Of a stretch of DNA of 64,000 bases, positions 24,942 through 34,625 are shown one piece after another. The notes under the pieces were generated by a model, which was not told where the DNA came from, did not search any database, and was given only the letters and a program-made list of their open reading frames with translations. The stretch lies in NCBI GenBank assembly GCA_036419695.1, contig CP143946.1, positions 3,094,001 through 3,158,000 of the forward strand, given 5' to 3'. The stretch comes from [Clostridium] symbiosum. GTDB lineage: Bacteria > Bacillota > Clostridia > Lachnospirales > Lachnospiraceae. The first letter of the stretch is position 1. Every line of letters starts with the position of its first letter. Position numbers and translations under genes: made by a program.

Positions 24942-26732
24942 TTAATCAAGTGAAATATGCAGATTTGCGAGTTCGGCCTGCTCCCTAATCAGCTTCTGAA
25001 GCTCTTCAAGACCGGCGGCGTGCCGGATCTGATGTTCCAGGCTGCTCCTTTTTATCCGAAGTACGGTTTCTGAAAATGCTTTCTTCTGTTCTTCGTTATT
25101 TAACGACTCGTCCAGGCTGGCATTGAAAAGCGCCGCCACTTCCCTGTAGTTCCCCTCGTCGTCGATAAAGTGGTTCAGGATGGCCGCCGGGTTTACCTCC
25201 CCTTTCTCATGGCCGTCAAACACCATCTCCGCCGCTTCACGGTAAAGAGGTTTGACAAAATCCTTCGGGGTGATGATTCCTTTTATTTTGTCGAAAAGCT
25301 CCGGCTCCTCTATCAGCCAGGTGAGCAGAAGGCGTTCGGATTTCCTGATTCCCTCTTCCTTCTCTTTTTTCTTAACGGGCGCCCCCGTCCGGGATGGCGC
25401 AGGTTCCTCTTCCTCCGCTCCCCTGCTCCTTGCGGCTCCCATCCCCAGGCGGCTGCCCAGCTGGTTGACCAGTGTCTTCAGGTTCTCATAGTTGATGAAA
25501 AATTCCCTCGACACGGCCTGGATATAATTGTCCCGTTCCAGAGCCTCCGGGAAATCCAGAAGCTTTCTGGCCGTTTTGTTGTAGAAATCGGTCTTCTGTT
25601 CCGGATCCTCCATGTTGCAGCCCTCTTTTAAGACATCAATCTCAAAGAGGAAACTGTTTCGGGCGTTCTCAATTCGTTTACGGAACTCGTCCGGCCCCAG
25701 GTTTTTCATAAATTCGTCGGGATCCTTATAGGGCCTCATATTCAGCACCTTTGTCGAAATCCCGGCATTCTTGAGTATCGGTATGGCGCGCAGGGCCGCT
25801 TTCACTCCCGCGCCGTCGCTGTCATAGGTCAGCACCACCTGATCCGTATACCGTTTCAGAAGGGCCGCGTGCTGTTCGGTCATTGCCGTTCCCAGCGAGG
25901 CCACCGCATTGGTAAAACCGGCCTGGTGCATGGATATGACATCCATATAGCCCTCACAGAGCAGGATGAATTTCTGCCTGGAGGTTCTTGCGTAATTCAG
26001 TCCGTAGAGATTCCGGCTCTTGTCAAAAAGCCTGGTCTCGGGCGAGTTCAGATATTTCGGCTCCCCGTCCCCCATAACCCGTCCGCCAAAACCGATCACG
26101 CGGTTGTTGACGTCCATAATCGGGAACATGACCCGGTTCCAGAACTTGTCCCTGGAACCCCGCTCCTCAATCGTCACAAGGCCTGTCTCCTTTAAAATGC
26201 CGTCGTCATAGCCCTTGCTTTTTAAGTAGCGGTATAAATCGTCGCTCGTTTTATTGGAATACCCCAGGCCGAACCGGAGGATCGTCTCATCGGTCAGTTC
26301 CCGCCTGCGCAGGTAATCGTATCCAACCTGGCCCTGGGGCTGCTTTAGCTGGAAATAAAAATAGTTGGCTGCCTGTTTGTTGATCTCTAACAGAGCCGCC
26401 TTAAGATCCGCCTGTGCCTTTGCCTCTTTGGAATACTCCATCTTCGGAAGCTTGACGCCCGAACGGTCCGCCAGCATCTCAACGGCCTCGCGGAACGAAT
26501 AATTCTCGTATTCCATAATAAAGGTAATCACATTACCGCTGACCCCGCAGCCGAAACAGTGGTACATCTGCTTCTGGGGCGCCACGGAAAACGACGGTGA
26601 TTTCTCATGATGAAAAGGGCAGAGACCAAAGTAATTGGCCCCCTTCTTCTGAAGCTTCACATACCCGGAAATAACATCCACGATGTCGCTCCTCATTCTG
26701 ACTTCTTCTATCACTTCTTCCGGATAATACAT
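24942..26732 (-). CDS. dnaG: DNA primase
   Basis: Synthesises RNA primers at the replication fork. I start the gene at the ATG at 26732, which follows AAGGAGG and gives MYYPEEVIEEVRMRSDIVDVI, the usual DnaG N-terminus; the longer frame to 26795 overlaps dgt. The CHC2 zinc finger (CPFHHEKSPSFSV to YHCFGCG) is followed by the TOPRIM core (LCEGYMDVI, then YDSDGAG) and a C-terminal helicase-interaction region. The resulting 596 residues are normal. Confidence 0.96.
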   Translation of the reverse strand: MYYPEEVIEEVRMRSDIVDVISGYVKLQKKGANYFGLCPFHHEKSPSFSVAPQKQMYHCFGCGVSGNVITFIMEYENYSFREAVEMLADRSGVKLPKMEYSKEAKAQADLKAALLEINKQAANYFYFQLKQPQGQVGYDYLRRRELTDETILRFGLGYSNKTSDDLYRYLKSKGYDDGILKETGLVTIEERGSRDKFWNRVMFPIMDVNNRVIGFGGRVMGDGEPKYLNSPETRLFDKSRNLYGLNYARTSRQKFILLCEGYMDVISMHQAGFTNAVASLGTAMTEQHAALLKRYTDQVVLTYDSDGAGVKAALRAIPILKNAGISTKVLNMRPYKDPDEFMKNLGPDEFRKRIENARNSFLFEIDVLKEGCNMEDPEQKTDFYNKTARKLLDFPEALERDNYIQAVSREFFINYENLKTLVNQLGSRLGMGAARSRGAEEEEPAPSRTGAPVKKKEKEEGIRKSERLLLTWLIEEPELFDKIKGIITPKDFVKPLYREAAEMVFDGHEKGEVNPAAILNHFIDDEGNYREVAALFNASLDESLNNEEQKKAFSETVLRIKRSSLEHQIRHAAGLEELQKLIREQAELANLHISLD

Positions 26733-26742
26733 GAAAACCTCC

Positions 26743-27750
26743 TTATACTTTCCAGGATTTTGGTACAAAGAGCTCGTTGAAACGGTCGATGGCATAAATG
26801 TCCGTCATGCCTGCAATGTAGTCGCAGACGACCCGTTCTTCTTTTTCCCCGCGCTCTCTCATCATATCCAGATATTCTTCTGGTAATTCGTGAATATGTT
26901 TCATATAATGCTCATAAAGCATCACTATCAAGTGCTGTGCTTTTCCTTCCTCGGCCTTGGCAATCCCGTTGCGGTAGACGTTCTCGAACATCCATCTGCG
27001 CAGTCCGTGCATCGCCGTCTCCATTCCGGGTGACATGGCTATCTCCGGTTTGTCAAAGCTCTGGTTAATGATATCGTGTATCATCGTATTGAGACGCTCC
27101 CTGACGCTGCCCCCGAGAATATCCGTATACTCGGCCGGCAGATCGCCTTCCTCGAAAATCTTTCCGCGGATGGCGTCGTCAATATCGTGGTTAATATAGG
27201 CAATCTTATCGGAAAGGCGCACGATATGCCCCTCCAGGGTGGATGGGTGGCCGCTGGTGCGGTGGTTTAAAATCCCGTCCCTCACTTCCCAGGTCAGGTT
27301 GATTCCACGCCCCTTTTTCTCCAATACCTCCACGACGCGGACACTCTGTTTGTAGTGTGCAAATCCGTCGCTGCAGAGCTTGTCGAGAATCGACTCTCCC
27401 GAATGGCCAAAGGGTGTGTGGCCCAGGTCATGCCCCAGTGCAATCGCCTCGGTCAGGGATTCATTCAGCCTCAGCGCCTTCGCAATGGTACGGGCTATCT
27501 GGGAAACTTCCAGCGTGTGGGTCAGGCGCGTCCTGTAGTGATCTCCTTCGGGCGCAAGGAACACCTGTGTCTTGTGCTTCAGCCTCCTGAAGGCTTTGCT
27601 GTGTAAAATCCGGTCCCGGTCCCTCTGGTACTCCGGACGGATGTCACAGAGCGGTTCTTCCCGGTCCCTTCCTCTCGTATTTTCACTTAAAGAGGCGTAA
27701 GGACTCAGATACTCGCGTTCCCATTTTTCCGTAGTTTCTCTGATATTCAT
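26743..27750 (-). CDS. dgt: Deoxyguanosinetriphosphate triphosphohydrolase-like protein
   Basis: The 335-residue HD-domain dNTPase hydrolyses dNTPs to nucleoside and triphosphate. The metal ligands are in TRLTHTLEVSQIARTIA and ALGHDLGHTPFGHSGE, with IVRLSDKIAYINHDIDDA later. It is the first gene of the dgt-dnaG-rpoD-trmK-Nif3 run. The promoter must lie in the 150-bp AT-rich gap upstream, which separates it from repeat copy B. Confidence 0.92.
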   Translation of the reverse strand: MNIRETTEKWEREYLSPYASLSENTRGRDREEPLCDIRPEYQRDRDRILHSKAFRRLKHKTQVFLAPEGDHYRTRLTHTLEVSQIARTIAKALRLNESLTEAIALGHDLGHTPFGHSGESILDKLCSDGFAHYKQSVRVVEVLEKKGRGINLTWEVRDGILNHRTSGHPSTLEGHIVRLSDKIAYINHDIDDAIRGKIFEEGDLPAEYTDILGGSVRERLNTMIHDIINQSFDKPEIAMSPGMETAMHGLRRWMFENVYRNGIAKAEEGKAQHLIVMLYEHYMKHIHELPEEYLDMMRERGEKEERVVCDYIAGMTDIYAIDRFNELFVPKSWKV

Positions 27751-27908
27751 ATTGATCCCACCCTTATTCAGAACAATTTATGTAATAATCTCGAAAGTTC
27801 ACCCATTATCTAACTATAATATCATATTTTTCTACTTTTTAACACCCTTAATCTGTTAAAGTTTTCTAAAAACTCACAAAAAACAAGAAAAAAGATGGAA
27901 GATTTATG

Positions 27909-28518
27909 TTGAGGAATGAGAACGCCGCCGGGACGGTCGGGGGGCGGGATGGTGAGGGGGCGGGTATGAGTCTTCAGTCCCGGGAGGTCGGTTGTCGCGG
28001 GTGGGAAATCCGGCAGAAAAAGTTCCTTCGGGAAACGCTTGCGCTCTTTGGAGTTCATAACGGACACTAACCTCGTGAAATACCTCGGTAAGTGCCGATG
28101 AACTCCCAGGTTCCCTGCGGAATCTTTTTCTCCGGATTCCCCACGGGAAGGTTATGGCCCGAGACTGAAGACGCGAAGGTTGTCGCCATCCCAATCCCCG
28201 GCCTGCGGCCGCTGAATTGTTCTTATTCCTTCAAAGGGGGGGAGGTACTGTCGCTGCCACTACATTTTCTCGAATTCCGGGAGAATGCCTCCCTGTATAG
28301 TATTCAATTGATGACTCAGAGCTTTAGCGCCTGACCTATCCCTGAATAACCATTGAATTATTTGATTTATCATTAAATTTAGCTTTGGATTTTTCTCTGA
28401 ATCCAGCCGAAATACCATAATAAGGTAAAAATTTCACGACTACATAGTGGCCGCGACAATACCTCCCCTTACTTGACGAAAGAGACAATCAGCCCTGAAG
28501 CCGGCGGACGGGGTATAA
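27909..28518 (+). repeat. Large palindromic interspersed repeat, copy B, left part
   Basis: Nearly collinear with 16531-17136 of copy A, from TTGAGGAATGAGAACGCC to AAGCCGGCGGACGGGG. It is broken there by the IS3-family element and resumes at about 30342. Palindromic arms and the central GACAATACCTCC stem are conserved. Confidence 0.8.
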
Positions 28519-28716
28519 TGTACCCATAAGTGTGGACACGAAACGAAGTGGGGGCCCCATCTTTTAGACATCCCCCACGCCCCGTTTCCCATATCGTGGA
28601 CACACCTTATGGAAGGACTGGGGGCGTATCCAGCCGGGATTATGGCCAGAACATCCCTTTCCCTTCGACACATTCGGTCGCCTATGGTATTCTTAAGCAA
28701 GAACAGGAGGAATCCC

Positions 28717-29134
28717 ATGATCAAAAATCTTTTTACCGCTGAACAGGTTCTGATGCTGCGTGAAAACCCTTACACCTACCGGGTGGACCAGTCCCGCTTA
28801 GCTTTTACCAAAGAATTCAAGGAGCTCTTTTATTCGGAGTATCAGGCAGGGCGCCTCCCGGCAGATCCTGGCAAAATACGGCTATGATCCCGCCATTCTC
28901 GGTCAGCGGAGGGTATGGGGCATTTCCGGCCATATCCGGGAGCAGTACAACAAATATGGCGGTTTCCACGAAGGGAGTGTCCCTTTCAGCAGGGCCAAAC
29001 CCGCCTCTTCGGACTCTGGTATGCCGGTATCGGAGAAAGAAGAACTCAAACAGCTCCGGCACGAAGTGGATTACCTAAAACAGGAAGTTGCCTTTCTAAA
29101 AAAAATTTCCTCCATCCGGACCACAAGGAAGTAG
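28717..29134 (+). pseudogene. IS3-family orfA, frameshifted
   Basis: The start at 28717 follows AGGAGG. The first ~45 codons (MIKNLFTAEQVLMLRENPYT...) are in one frame and stop at 28887. The plausible continuation is in the next frame from about 28850: ASRQILAKYGYDPAILG, then a leucine-zipper segment KEELKQLRHEVDYLKQEV, to a stop at 29132. A one-base insertion or two-base deletion near 28850 explains this. Such an OrfA could not form the normal OrfAB fusion. Confidence 0.65.
29097..29106 (+). other. A-rich slippery site for -1 frameshifting (orfA/orfB)
   Basis: A run of eight A residues lies at the end of the orfA second frame, just before ATTTCC. OrfB is in the -1 frame relative to it, the standard arrangement for OrfAB fusion in IS3 elements. 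Confidence 0.5.
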
Positions 29135-29145
29135 GGGCATGGCTT

Positions 29146-30171
29146 ATGAACGATTCTTCCTGTGTATTCGAAATCATCTGTAACACCCTGCAGCAAAGCT
29201 CAAATGTCCTTTCGGTGAAAGAACTTTGTTCCACCGCCGGTGTTTCCAGGAGCGGTTACTATGCCTGGCTAAAGGCGGCCCCGGCCAGGGAGCTTCAGGA
29301 ACAGAAGGACCGTGCGGATTTTGAACGGATCCTGGCGGCTTACCGGCTCCATGGTTATACAAAAGGGGCCAAAGGCATCTATATGGCCCTGCTTCATATG
29401 ACCCCTCCGGCCGTCATGAACCTGAAAAAAATACGGAGGCTGATGGATAAGTTCCAGCTTTCCTGCCCACACCGTGGCCCCAACCCTTATAAAAGGATGG
29501 CAAGAGCCCTGAAAACCAGCCATGTCGCCGATAACCTGCTAAAGCGGGAGTTCGACTGCTATGGTCCCAGGATGGTCCTGTTAACCGATATCACTTACCT
29601 GCCTTATAACGGGACCTCTGCTTATTTATCAACGGTCCTGGATGCCTTCACCCGGCAGATCCTTTCGTATGTGCTGAGCGAATCCCTGGAAGTGGATTTT
29701 GTCCTTGAAACGGTGAAGCGGCTGGTTAAAAACCATGGGATTTCCCTTAAGGCGGAAACCATTCTCCACAGTGACCAGGGCTGCCATTATACCAGCTACC
29801 GATTCATCCGCATCCTTTCCGACAAGAAGCTGCGCCAATCCATGTCACGCCGGGGAAACTGCTGGGACAATGCCCCACAGGAAAGTTTCTTTGGCCATAT
29901 GAAAGATCACATCCGGGCGAAACTGGCCCAATGCGGGACCTTTCGCGAAGTACAGTCCCTCATTGATGACTATATGGAGTATTACAATAACCGGCGTTAT
30001 CAATGGCAACTTGCAAAGCTTGCCCCAAATGAGTTTTACGATTTTATCACCACCGGTGAATATCCACTGGATATTTCAAACGTACCGGCACTTCCGGCGA
30101 TTGCCCGGAAACCGGAGGAACTTGGTGCCAGTGCGGGCCCCTCCCGCACAGAGAATCACCCAAACCAATAG
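29146..30171 (+). CDS. IS3-family transposase OrfB (DDE integrase)
   Basis: The catalytic half of the transposase. A HTH_21-like segment (LCSTAGVSRSGYYAWLK) precedes the rve integrase core. The catalytic residues are in LLTDITYLP (D), LHSDQGCHYTS (D) and CWDNAPQESFFGHMKDH (E), and the core closes with YNNRRYQWQLAKLAPNEF. The open frame extends left to 28915, but that part overlaps the orfA frame. I place a possible independent start at the ATG at 29146; normally it would be made as an OrfAB fusion. The triad is intact. Confidence 0.88.
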   Translation: MNDSSCVFEIICNTLQQSSNVLSVKELCSTAGVSRSGYYAWLKAAPARELQEQKDRADFERILAAYRLHGYTKGAKGIYMALLHMTPPAVMNLKKIRRLMDKFQLSCPHRGPNPYKRMARALKTSHVADNLLKREFDCYGPRMVLLTDITYLPYNGTSAYLSTVLDAFTRQILSYVLSESLEVDFVLETVKRLVKNHGISLKAETILHSDQGCHYTSYRFIRILSDKKLRQSMSRRGNCWDNAPQESFFGHMKDHIRAKLAQCGTFREVQSLIDDYMEYYNNRRYQWQLAKLAPNEFYDFITTGEYPLDISNVPALPAIARKPEELGASAGPSRTENHPNQ

Positions 30172-30341
30172 AATACCATGGCATGGGAGAGAGTGTGTCT
30201 AGAATCGGGATACCTTTTGAGCCGATTGTCCAACCGAGTGGAGGCCTTCTGTTTTGGTGTCCATAATCAAGGTTGCACTGAAGAGAGGATGTCTAAAAAT
30301 TGGGCGCCCCACTTCATAAAGTGTCCTTGACAAAGGGGACA

Positions 30342-30625
30342 GTTCAGGGCGACAACCTTCGCTGAGTCTTCAGTCCCGTCGACAACCTGCCCGGGGGAAG
30401 GAAGGAGAAAAGATTCCGAAGGGGACATTGGAGCCCGCCGGTGCTTGGCGAGGTTCTTTCGAGCCTAGCATCCGCTGTGCGCTCCACAAGCGGAAGCGGG
30501 TCCCCGTAGGAATCTTTTCTCCTGGATTCCCCCCTCACCACACCCTACAAACCGGGACTGAAGACTCATATACCCCCTCCCACTCCCCCGTCCGCCGTCT
30601 TACAGAGGCGTCCCCGCATCTCAAT
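30342..30625 (+). repeat. Large palindromic interspersed repeat, copy B, right part
   Basis: Continuation of copy B after the IS. It starts near CGACAACCTTCGCTGAGTC and ends CATCTCAATT, matching 17137-17300 of copy A. It has an additional inner hairpin of about 115 bp (arms GAGAAAAGATTCC and GGAATCTTTTCTC) that copy A has lost. Confidence 0.78.
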
Positions 30626-30797
30626 TAAATCCTCATACGTCCTGTCTGACATGCTTCTGCATTTTTCATTCTCCCACCAAATATATGGCCACATTATAAC
30701 ATCCGGCAATTTCCAATGCAATTAAAACTATTTTTATGGTTATTTTATGGTTCTATTAGTATAACAATAGACTGATGGAAATTAAGTTATCCTTTGC

Positions 30798-32507
30798 CTA
30801 GACCGGCAGGGATGCCGCCAGGCACAGTGTTCCCCATCCAAGGCGCGGATTGGGATAAACGGTTTCGCCTGGCAAATGTCTTGCCCCTCGGATCAGGTAG
30901 GCCTTTAATTTTTCTCCGTAAAGAAATGGGTCGTTTCCCATTACGATTCCCCATTGCATCAGCAGGGCCGCGCTTCCCGTTACAAAGGGGGTGGCGAAGG
31001 AGGTTCCCGTGACTGGTTCATAGCCGCCTCCGGCGCGGGAAGTCATGACGTTGACTCCGGGGGCGGACAGGTCCGGTTTGATCAGGTTGTCGAGTCTTGT
31101 AAAACCCCTGCCGGAGAAATCGGCGTATGTCTGGTAGGAGTCGTTATATGCCCCCACCGATATGGCTCCGTGCGCTGTGGATGGAATGGTAAGCGTCGTA
31201 TCCGGGGTAGGACGGAGAAAATAGGTGGATTGGTTCAGGGCGCTTTCCGATGGAAGCCAAAAATCATACTGGCCGGAAATAATCCGCCTCGGCACCAGCC
31301 TTATCTTCCAGACGCCGCTCTCGACGTAGTCATATCTGGGTATAAAGTCAAAGTAGATTTCCTGGGCTTTGCTGTAGGGACTTGGTTTCCCATAGTAAAG
31401 AAGAACCGTGGTCCTTGCAAAACGTATCCGCTGTGAACCAAGCTGGCTGCTGAGCGGGCCTACCGAAGTGCCGCCAGGGCCCACAAGGATAATATCAAAA
31501 CTGTCTACATACAGTTTCCAGAGCTGCACGCCGAAACCTGTCTCATAGTCGTCGACCGACAGTTCTATCTCATCCGTGTTGCCCTCGGTCAGGAAACCGG
31601 CTGTGTGGCCTCTTGTGCTGCCCTCATTGCCTGTCCCCGCAACAACCGTGGTCTTTCCCTGTCCAGCCATCATGTTGATATATGTCTCCAAAAGGCTGGT
31701 TCCGTCATGTGAACCATATGTATTGCCGAAACTCAGATTGACTGTCACGGGTTTCTGATAAAAAATCGCCCGGTTGACCACGTAGTCGAGGGCCCGCATC
31801 ATCTCCGTTGTCCTGGGAAAGGAGTCGGCTGCCGGGACTCCCAGCTTTACAACAATCAGATCACTCTCCCAGGCAATGCCCCTATACCGTCCGTCGCCTT
31901 CCAGGCCGCTTCCCGCGGCAATCCCGGCCACCGCCGTGCCGTGTCCGCTTACATCCCTCTCCGGCACAATCTGGTAAGCCGCCGCACGGCTGCCTGTCTC
32001 CAGCGCCTCATTGATCTGATCGCGGGTGTATACCGTATCACGGTCCTGATCCCACAGCTCCAGAATGCGGCTCTTTCCCTCCGCATCCCTGAAATCCCGG
32101 TGATAATAATCAATTCCCGAGTCGATGATTGCGGTGATGACTCCACGGCCGGTCAGACCGCTTCCATCTTCCTGCACCGGATTGATGCACGAATTACTTT
32201 TTCCTCTGTTAACGGAAAAATAGAGCCTTTTCGGCTTTTCAATATATTCAACCTGTGAAAAACCTGCCAAAGACTCTATTAGTGATTCCGGTACCGACAT
32301 GATCGCATAACCTCCCGACAGCGGGTCCGCCTGAATTTCAGGCAGCGCCTCAAGGATTACGTTCAGATCTCCGTTGTATTTTACGATCAGTTCCCACCGT
32401 TTCTCTTCTCTGTTAAACCCAACGCTCAGCGCGGGCGATTTTTCACGTTCTTCCGGAGTGGCATCCATGGCCAGATTCAGAAGGTTTTCCGCTTTTTGAT
32501 TGTCCAT
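30798..32507 (-). CDS. Subtilisin-like (S8) serine protease without signal peptide, CspA/B/C-like
   Basis: The 569-residue peptidase has Asp129 (AIIDSGID), His189 (VSGHGTAVAG), an oxyanion-type AGTGNEG segment, and Ser503 (GTSFATPF), so the triad is complete. An insertion (~300-440) lies between the His and Ser blocks, as in clostridial Csp-type subtilases. There is no signal peptide, so it is intracellular or spore-packaged. Csp proteases cleave the SleC prohydrolase in germinating Clostridium spores, but many Lachnospiraceae encode several copies of unknown role. I start at the second ATG (32507), which has a GAGGA box at suitable spacing. Confidence 0.85.
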   Translation of the reverse strand: MDNQKAENLLNLAMDATPEEREKSPALSVGFNREEKRWELIVKYNGDLNVILEALPEIQADPLSGGYAIMSVPESLIESLAGFSQVEYIEKPKRLYFSVNRGKSNSCINPVQEDGSGLTGRGVITAIIDSGIDYYHRDFRDAEGKSRILELWDQDRDTVYTRDQINEALETGSRAAAYQIVPERDVSGHGTAVAGIAAGSGLEGDGRYRGIAWESDLIVVKLGVPAADSFPRTTEMMRALDYVVNRAIFYQKPVTVNLSFGNTYGSHDGTSLLETYINMMAGQGKTTVVAGTGNEGSTRGHTAGFLTEGNTDEIELSVDDYETGFGVQLWKLYVDSFDIILVGPGGTSVGPLSSQLGSQRIRFARTTVLLYYGKPSPYSKAQEIYFDFIPRYDYVESGVWKIRLVPRRIISGQYDFWLPSESALNQSTYFLRPTPDTTLTIPSTAHGAISVGAYNDSYQTYADFSGRGFTRLDNLIKPDLSAPGVNVMTSRAGGGYEPVTGTSFATPFVTGSAALLMQWGIVMGNDPFLYGEKLKAYLIRGARHLPGETVYPNPRLGWGTLCLAASLPV

Positions 32508-32635
32508 ATACATATCCTCAGATTTTCTGTGGACAGTAGCTGCCTGGTTCAGTTTGGCCTTCGGCCAAACGATTATGCCGCCTACTTTCTCAGATTACAT
32601 CTAAATATATGCGGGAAGACGTGAAAATATGACTG

Positions 32636-33553
32636 CTATTTTAAGAAGCCGTTGACAATCTGCTCCTCTGCCTCGGATTCCGTAAGTCCCAGCGTCATCA
32701 GTTTGACAATCTGGTCTCCGGCAATCTTTCCAATGGCCGCCTCGTGAATCAGGGCTGCATCCGGATCGTTGGCCGTAAGCTCGGGAACCGCCTGGATTCT
32801 GGCATTGCCCATAATGATTGCATCGCACTCCGTATGGCCGGCACAGCGGCTGTTTCCGTTGATGATGGATACAAATTTCTGATGGGATTCCTCTTTTGCC
32901 ACGGAACGCGACATGACGTTGGCGCTGGCATCCTCCCCGTTTAAGTTGACGATAATGCTGCTCTCCGCATCCTGGCTGCCGTGGGTCAGAAGACGCTCTT
33001 TGATGACTATCTTGGCGCCCGCCTCCAGGTCGGCTACCGTCTTTCTGATTGTGGAATCCACCCCTTTAATCTGAACGGTTTCCATCTCCAGATAGCTGCC
33101 TTCCTCCATTGTCACCTCCGTAGTCGGGTTCAGGATTCTTTTCCCTTTCCCATCCCCTTCCCCGTAGTGTTTCTCCACATAGCGGACCTTTGCATTCTTT
33201 CCGATGAAAAAGCGGTGGATTCCATCGTGTTCGGACGCCGCATCGCCGCCATTGTGGATGCCGCAGCCCGCTACAATTGTGACGTCGGCATTGTCACCCA
33301 CGTAAAAGTCGTTATATACCATCTCCATCAGTCCGCTCTGGCTTAAAACGACCGGGATATGGACACTCTCATTCCTGGTTCCTGCTTTGATTTTAATATC
33401 GATCCCCGATTTGTCTTCTTTTGTGACAATATCTATGTTCGCCGTCGTATTTCTTCCCGCCATCTCTCCGTTGGCGCGGATATTATAAGCTCCTGCCGGC
33501 ACGCCGTGCAGGTCGGCAACTTCTTCCAGTAATATTTTTTGAATCTGATCCAT
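32636..33553 (-). CDS. SufB/SufD-family Fe-S assembly scaffold (minimal Suf, SmsB-like)
   Basis: The 305-residue protein has the right-handed beta-helix core of SufB/SufD (HNGGDAASEHDGIHRFFIGKNAKVRYVEKHYGEG, then VTMEEGSYLEMETVQIKG). It is much shorter than SufB (~470). It is paired only with a SufC ATPase: the start shares a base with the ATPase stop, and no sufS, sufU or second scaffold follows. This two-gene layout matches the SUF-like minimal system (SMS) proposed as ancestral Fe-S machinery in Clostridia and archaea. Confidence 0.88.
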   Translation of the reverse strand: MDQIQKILLEEVADLHGVPAGAYNIRANGEMAGRNTTANIDIVTKEDKSGIDIKIKAGTRNESVHIPVVLSQSGLMEMVYNDFYVGDNADVTIVAGCGIHNGGDAASEHDGIHRFFIGKNAKVRYVEKHYGEGDGKGKRILNPTTEVTMEEGSYLEMETVQIKGVDSTIRKTVADLEAGAKIVIKERLLTHGSQDAESSIIVNLNGEDASANVMSRSVAKEESHQKFVSIINGNSRCAGHTECDAIIMGNARIQAVPELTANDPDAALIHEAAIGKIAGDQIVKLMTLGLTESEAEEQIVNGFLK

Positions 33554-34287
33554 TAATTATCCCTCCTGAAAAAATCGCAGGCTTCTACTGCCGAGGATGT
33601 GCCCAGAATCTCCGGAAGCACCTCTTCTCTTTTCCCCTCTTTTAATACACGCCCGTCGGCAATCACCACGATCCGATCTGCAATGTTAAGAATCCTCTCC
33701 TGATGGGAAATAATCATGATGGAGCCTTTTGTCTTTTCTCTCATCCGCTCAAATACCTGAATCAGGTTCTGGAAGCTCCAGAGATCAATTCCGGCTTCCG
33801 GTTCGTCGAATACGGAAAGGCTGGACTGCCTGGCCAGTACGGTGGCAATCTCAATCCTCTTCAGTTCGCCGCCCGAAAGACTCGCATTCACCTCGCGGTT
33901 AATATAGTCCTTGGCGCAAAGTCCAACCTCCGACAGATATTTACAGGCATCCGCCGCAGACATGTTCTGTTTTGCCGCCAGACGGATCAGGTCGAGAACC
34001 TGGACTCCCTTAAAACGTACCGGCTGCTGGAATGCAAAGCTGATTCCCATATTGGCTCTCTCGGTAATATTCTTTCCCGTGATATCTTCGCCGTTAAACA
34101 GGATTCTGCCGCCGGTCGGGTTGATAATGCCTGCAATCAGTCTTGCAAGCGTAGATTTCCCGCCGCCGTTCGGTCCTGTGATCACCACAAACTCGTCATC
34201 ATTTATCGTCAGATCGACATGGTGGATAATCCCCTTCTGTCCCTTTTCTTCCTGGATTTCATAAGAAACATTCTCCAGTTTAAGCAT
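33553..34287 (-). CDS. sufC: Fe-S assembly ATPase SufC (minimal Suf, SmsC-like)
   Basis: The 244-residue ABC-type soluble ATPase has Walker A GPNGGGKST (38-46), the Q-loop region SFAFQQPVRFKG, signature LSGGELKRIEIATVLAR, and Walker B SVFDEPEAGIDLW with the SufC-typical DEPEAGID. It lies directly upstream of the SufB-like gene with overlapping stop/start. It energises cluster assembly on the scaffold. A GGAGG box precedes the start. Confidence 0.92.
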   Translation of the reverse strand: MLKLENVSYEIQEEKGQKGIIHHVDLTINDDEFVVITGPNGGGKSTLARLIAGIINPTGGRILFNGEDITGKNITERANMGISFAFQQPVRFKGVQVLDLIRLAAKQNMSAADACKYLSEVGLCAKDYINREVNASLSGGELKRIEIATVLARQSSLSVFDEPEAGIDLWSFQNLIQVFERMREKTKGSIMIISHQERILNIADRIVVIADGRVLKEGKREEVLPEILGTSSAVEACDFFRRDN

Positions 34288-34544
34288 GGTGGTCCTCCTC
34301 TATAATTAATTTATCCTTTTACTGCTGTACTGCATCATTTCGCAGTTAGTATTATATACCACTTTTCCATCTTTTACTATAGGAAGTATGCGAAAAAGCG
34401 TGATATATGTTAATTTTTCGTTTCTGGTGACGGCGGATGTCTCGCCGGGCCAGGAAGAGCATACAGTCCGAAAAGACGGTTTTGGCGCCAAGACGCATTG
34501 GAGACACTTTTTCACAGGCATTCCCGGAGGTTTCCCCGGCCGTC

Positions 34545-34590
34545 AAAAAGGGAGCGGCGGCGGGAAATGTTTCTCCCGCCGGGCGCTCCC
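34545..34590 (-). terminator. Terminator after the SMP-30 gene
   Basis: GGGAGCGGCGGCGGGA / TCCCGCCGGGCGCTCCC is a GC-rich stem. Read on the minus strand it is followed by TTTTTG, 36 bp downstream of the stop at 34626. Confidence 0.8.
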
Positions 34591-34625
34591 GGCTTTAAAC
34601 GGTATGGATTCTTCCGTTTTATTTT

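Larger units (their letters stand above)
28519..30341 (+). mobile_element. IS3-family insertion sequence inside repeat copy B
   Basis: The ends TGTACCCATAAGTGTGGACAC (left) and, on the opposite strand, TGTCCCCTTTGTCAAGGACAC (right) are imperfect inverted repeats. They begin with TG/CA, as is usual for IS3 elements. The similarity extends inward through GAAGTGGGG and a TTTTAGACATCC block. The element is about 1.82 kb with orfA and orfB. It separates the two parts of repeat copy B, whose continuity is seen by comparison with copy A. No clear target duplication is visible. Confidence 0.8.
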
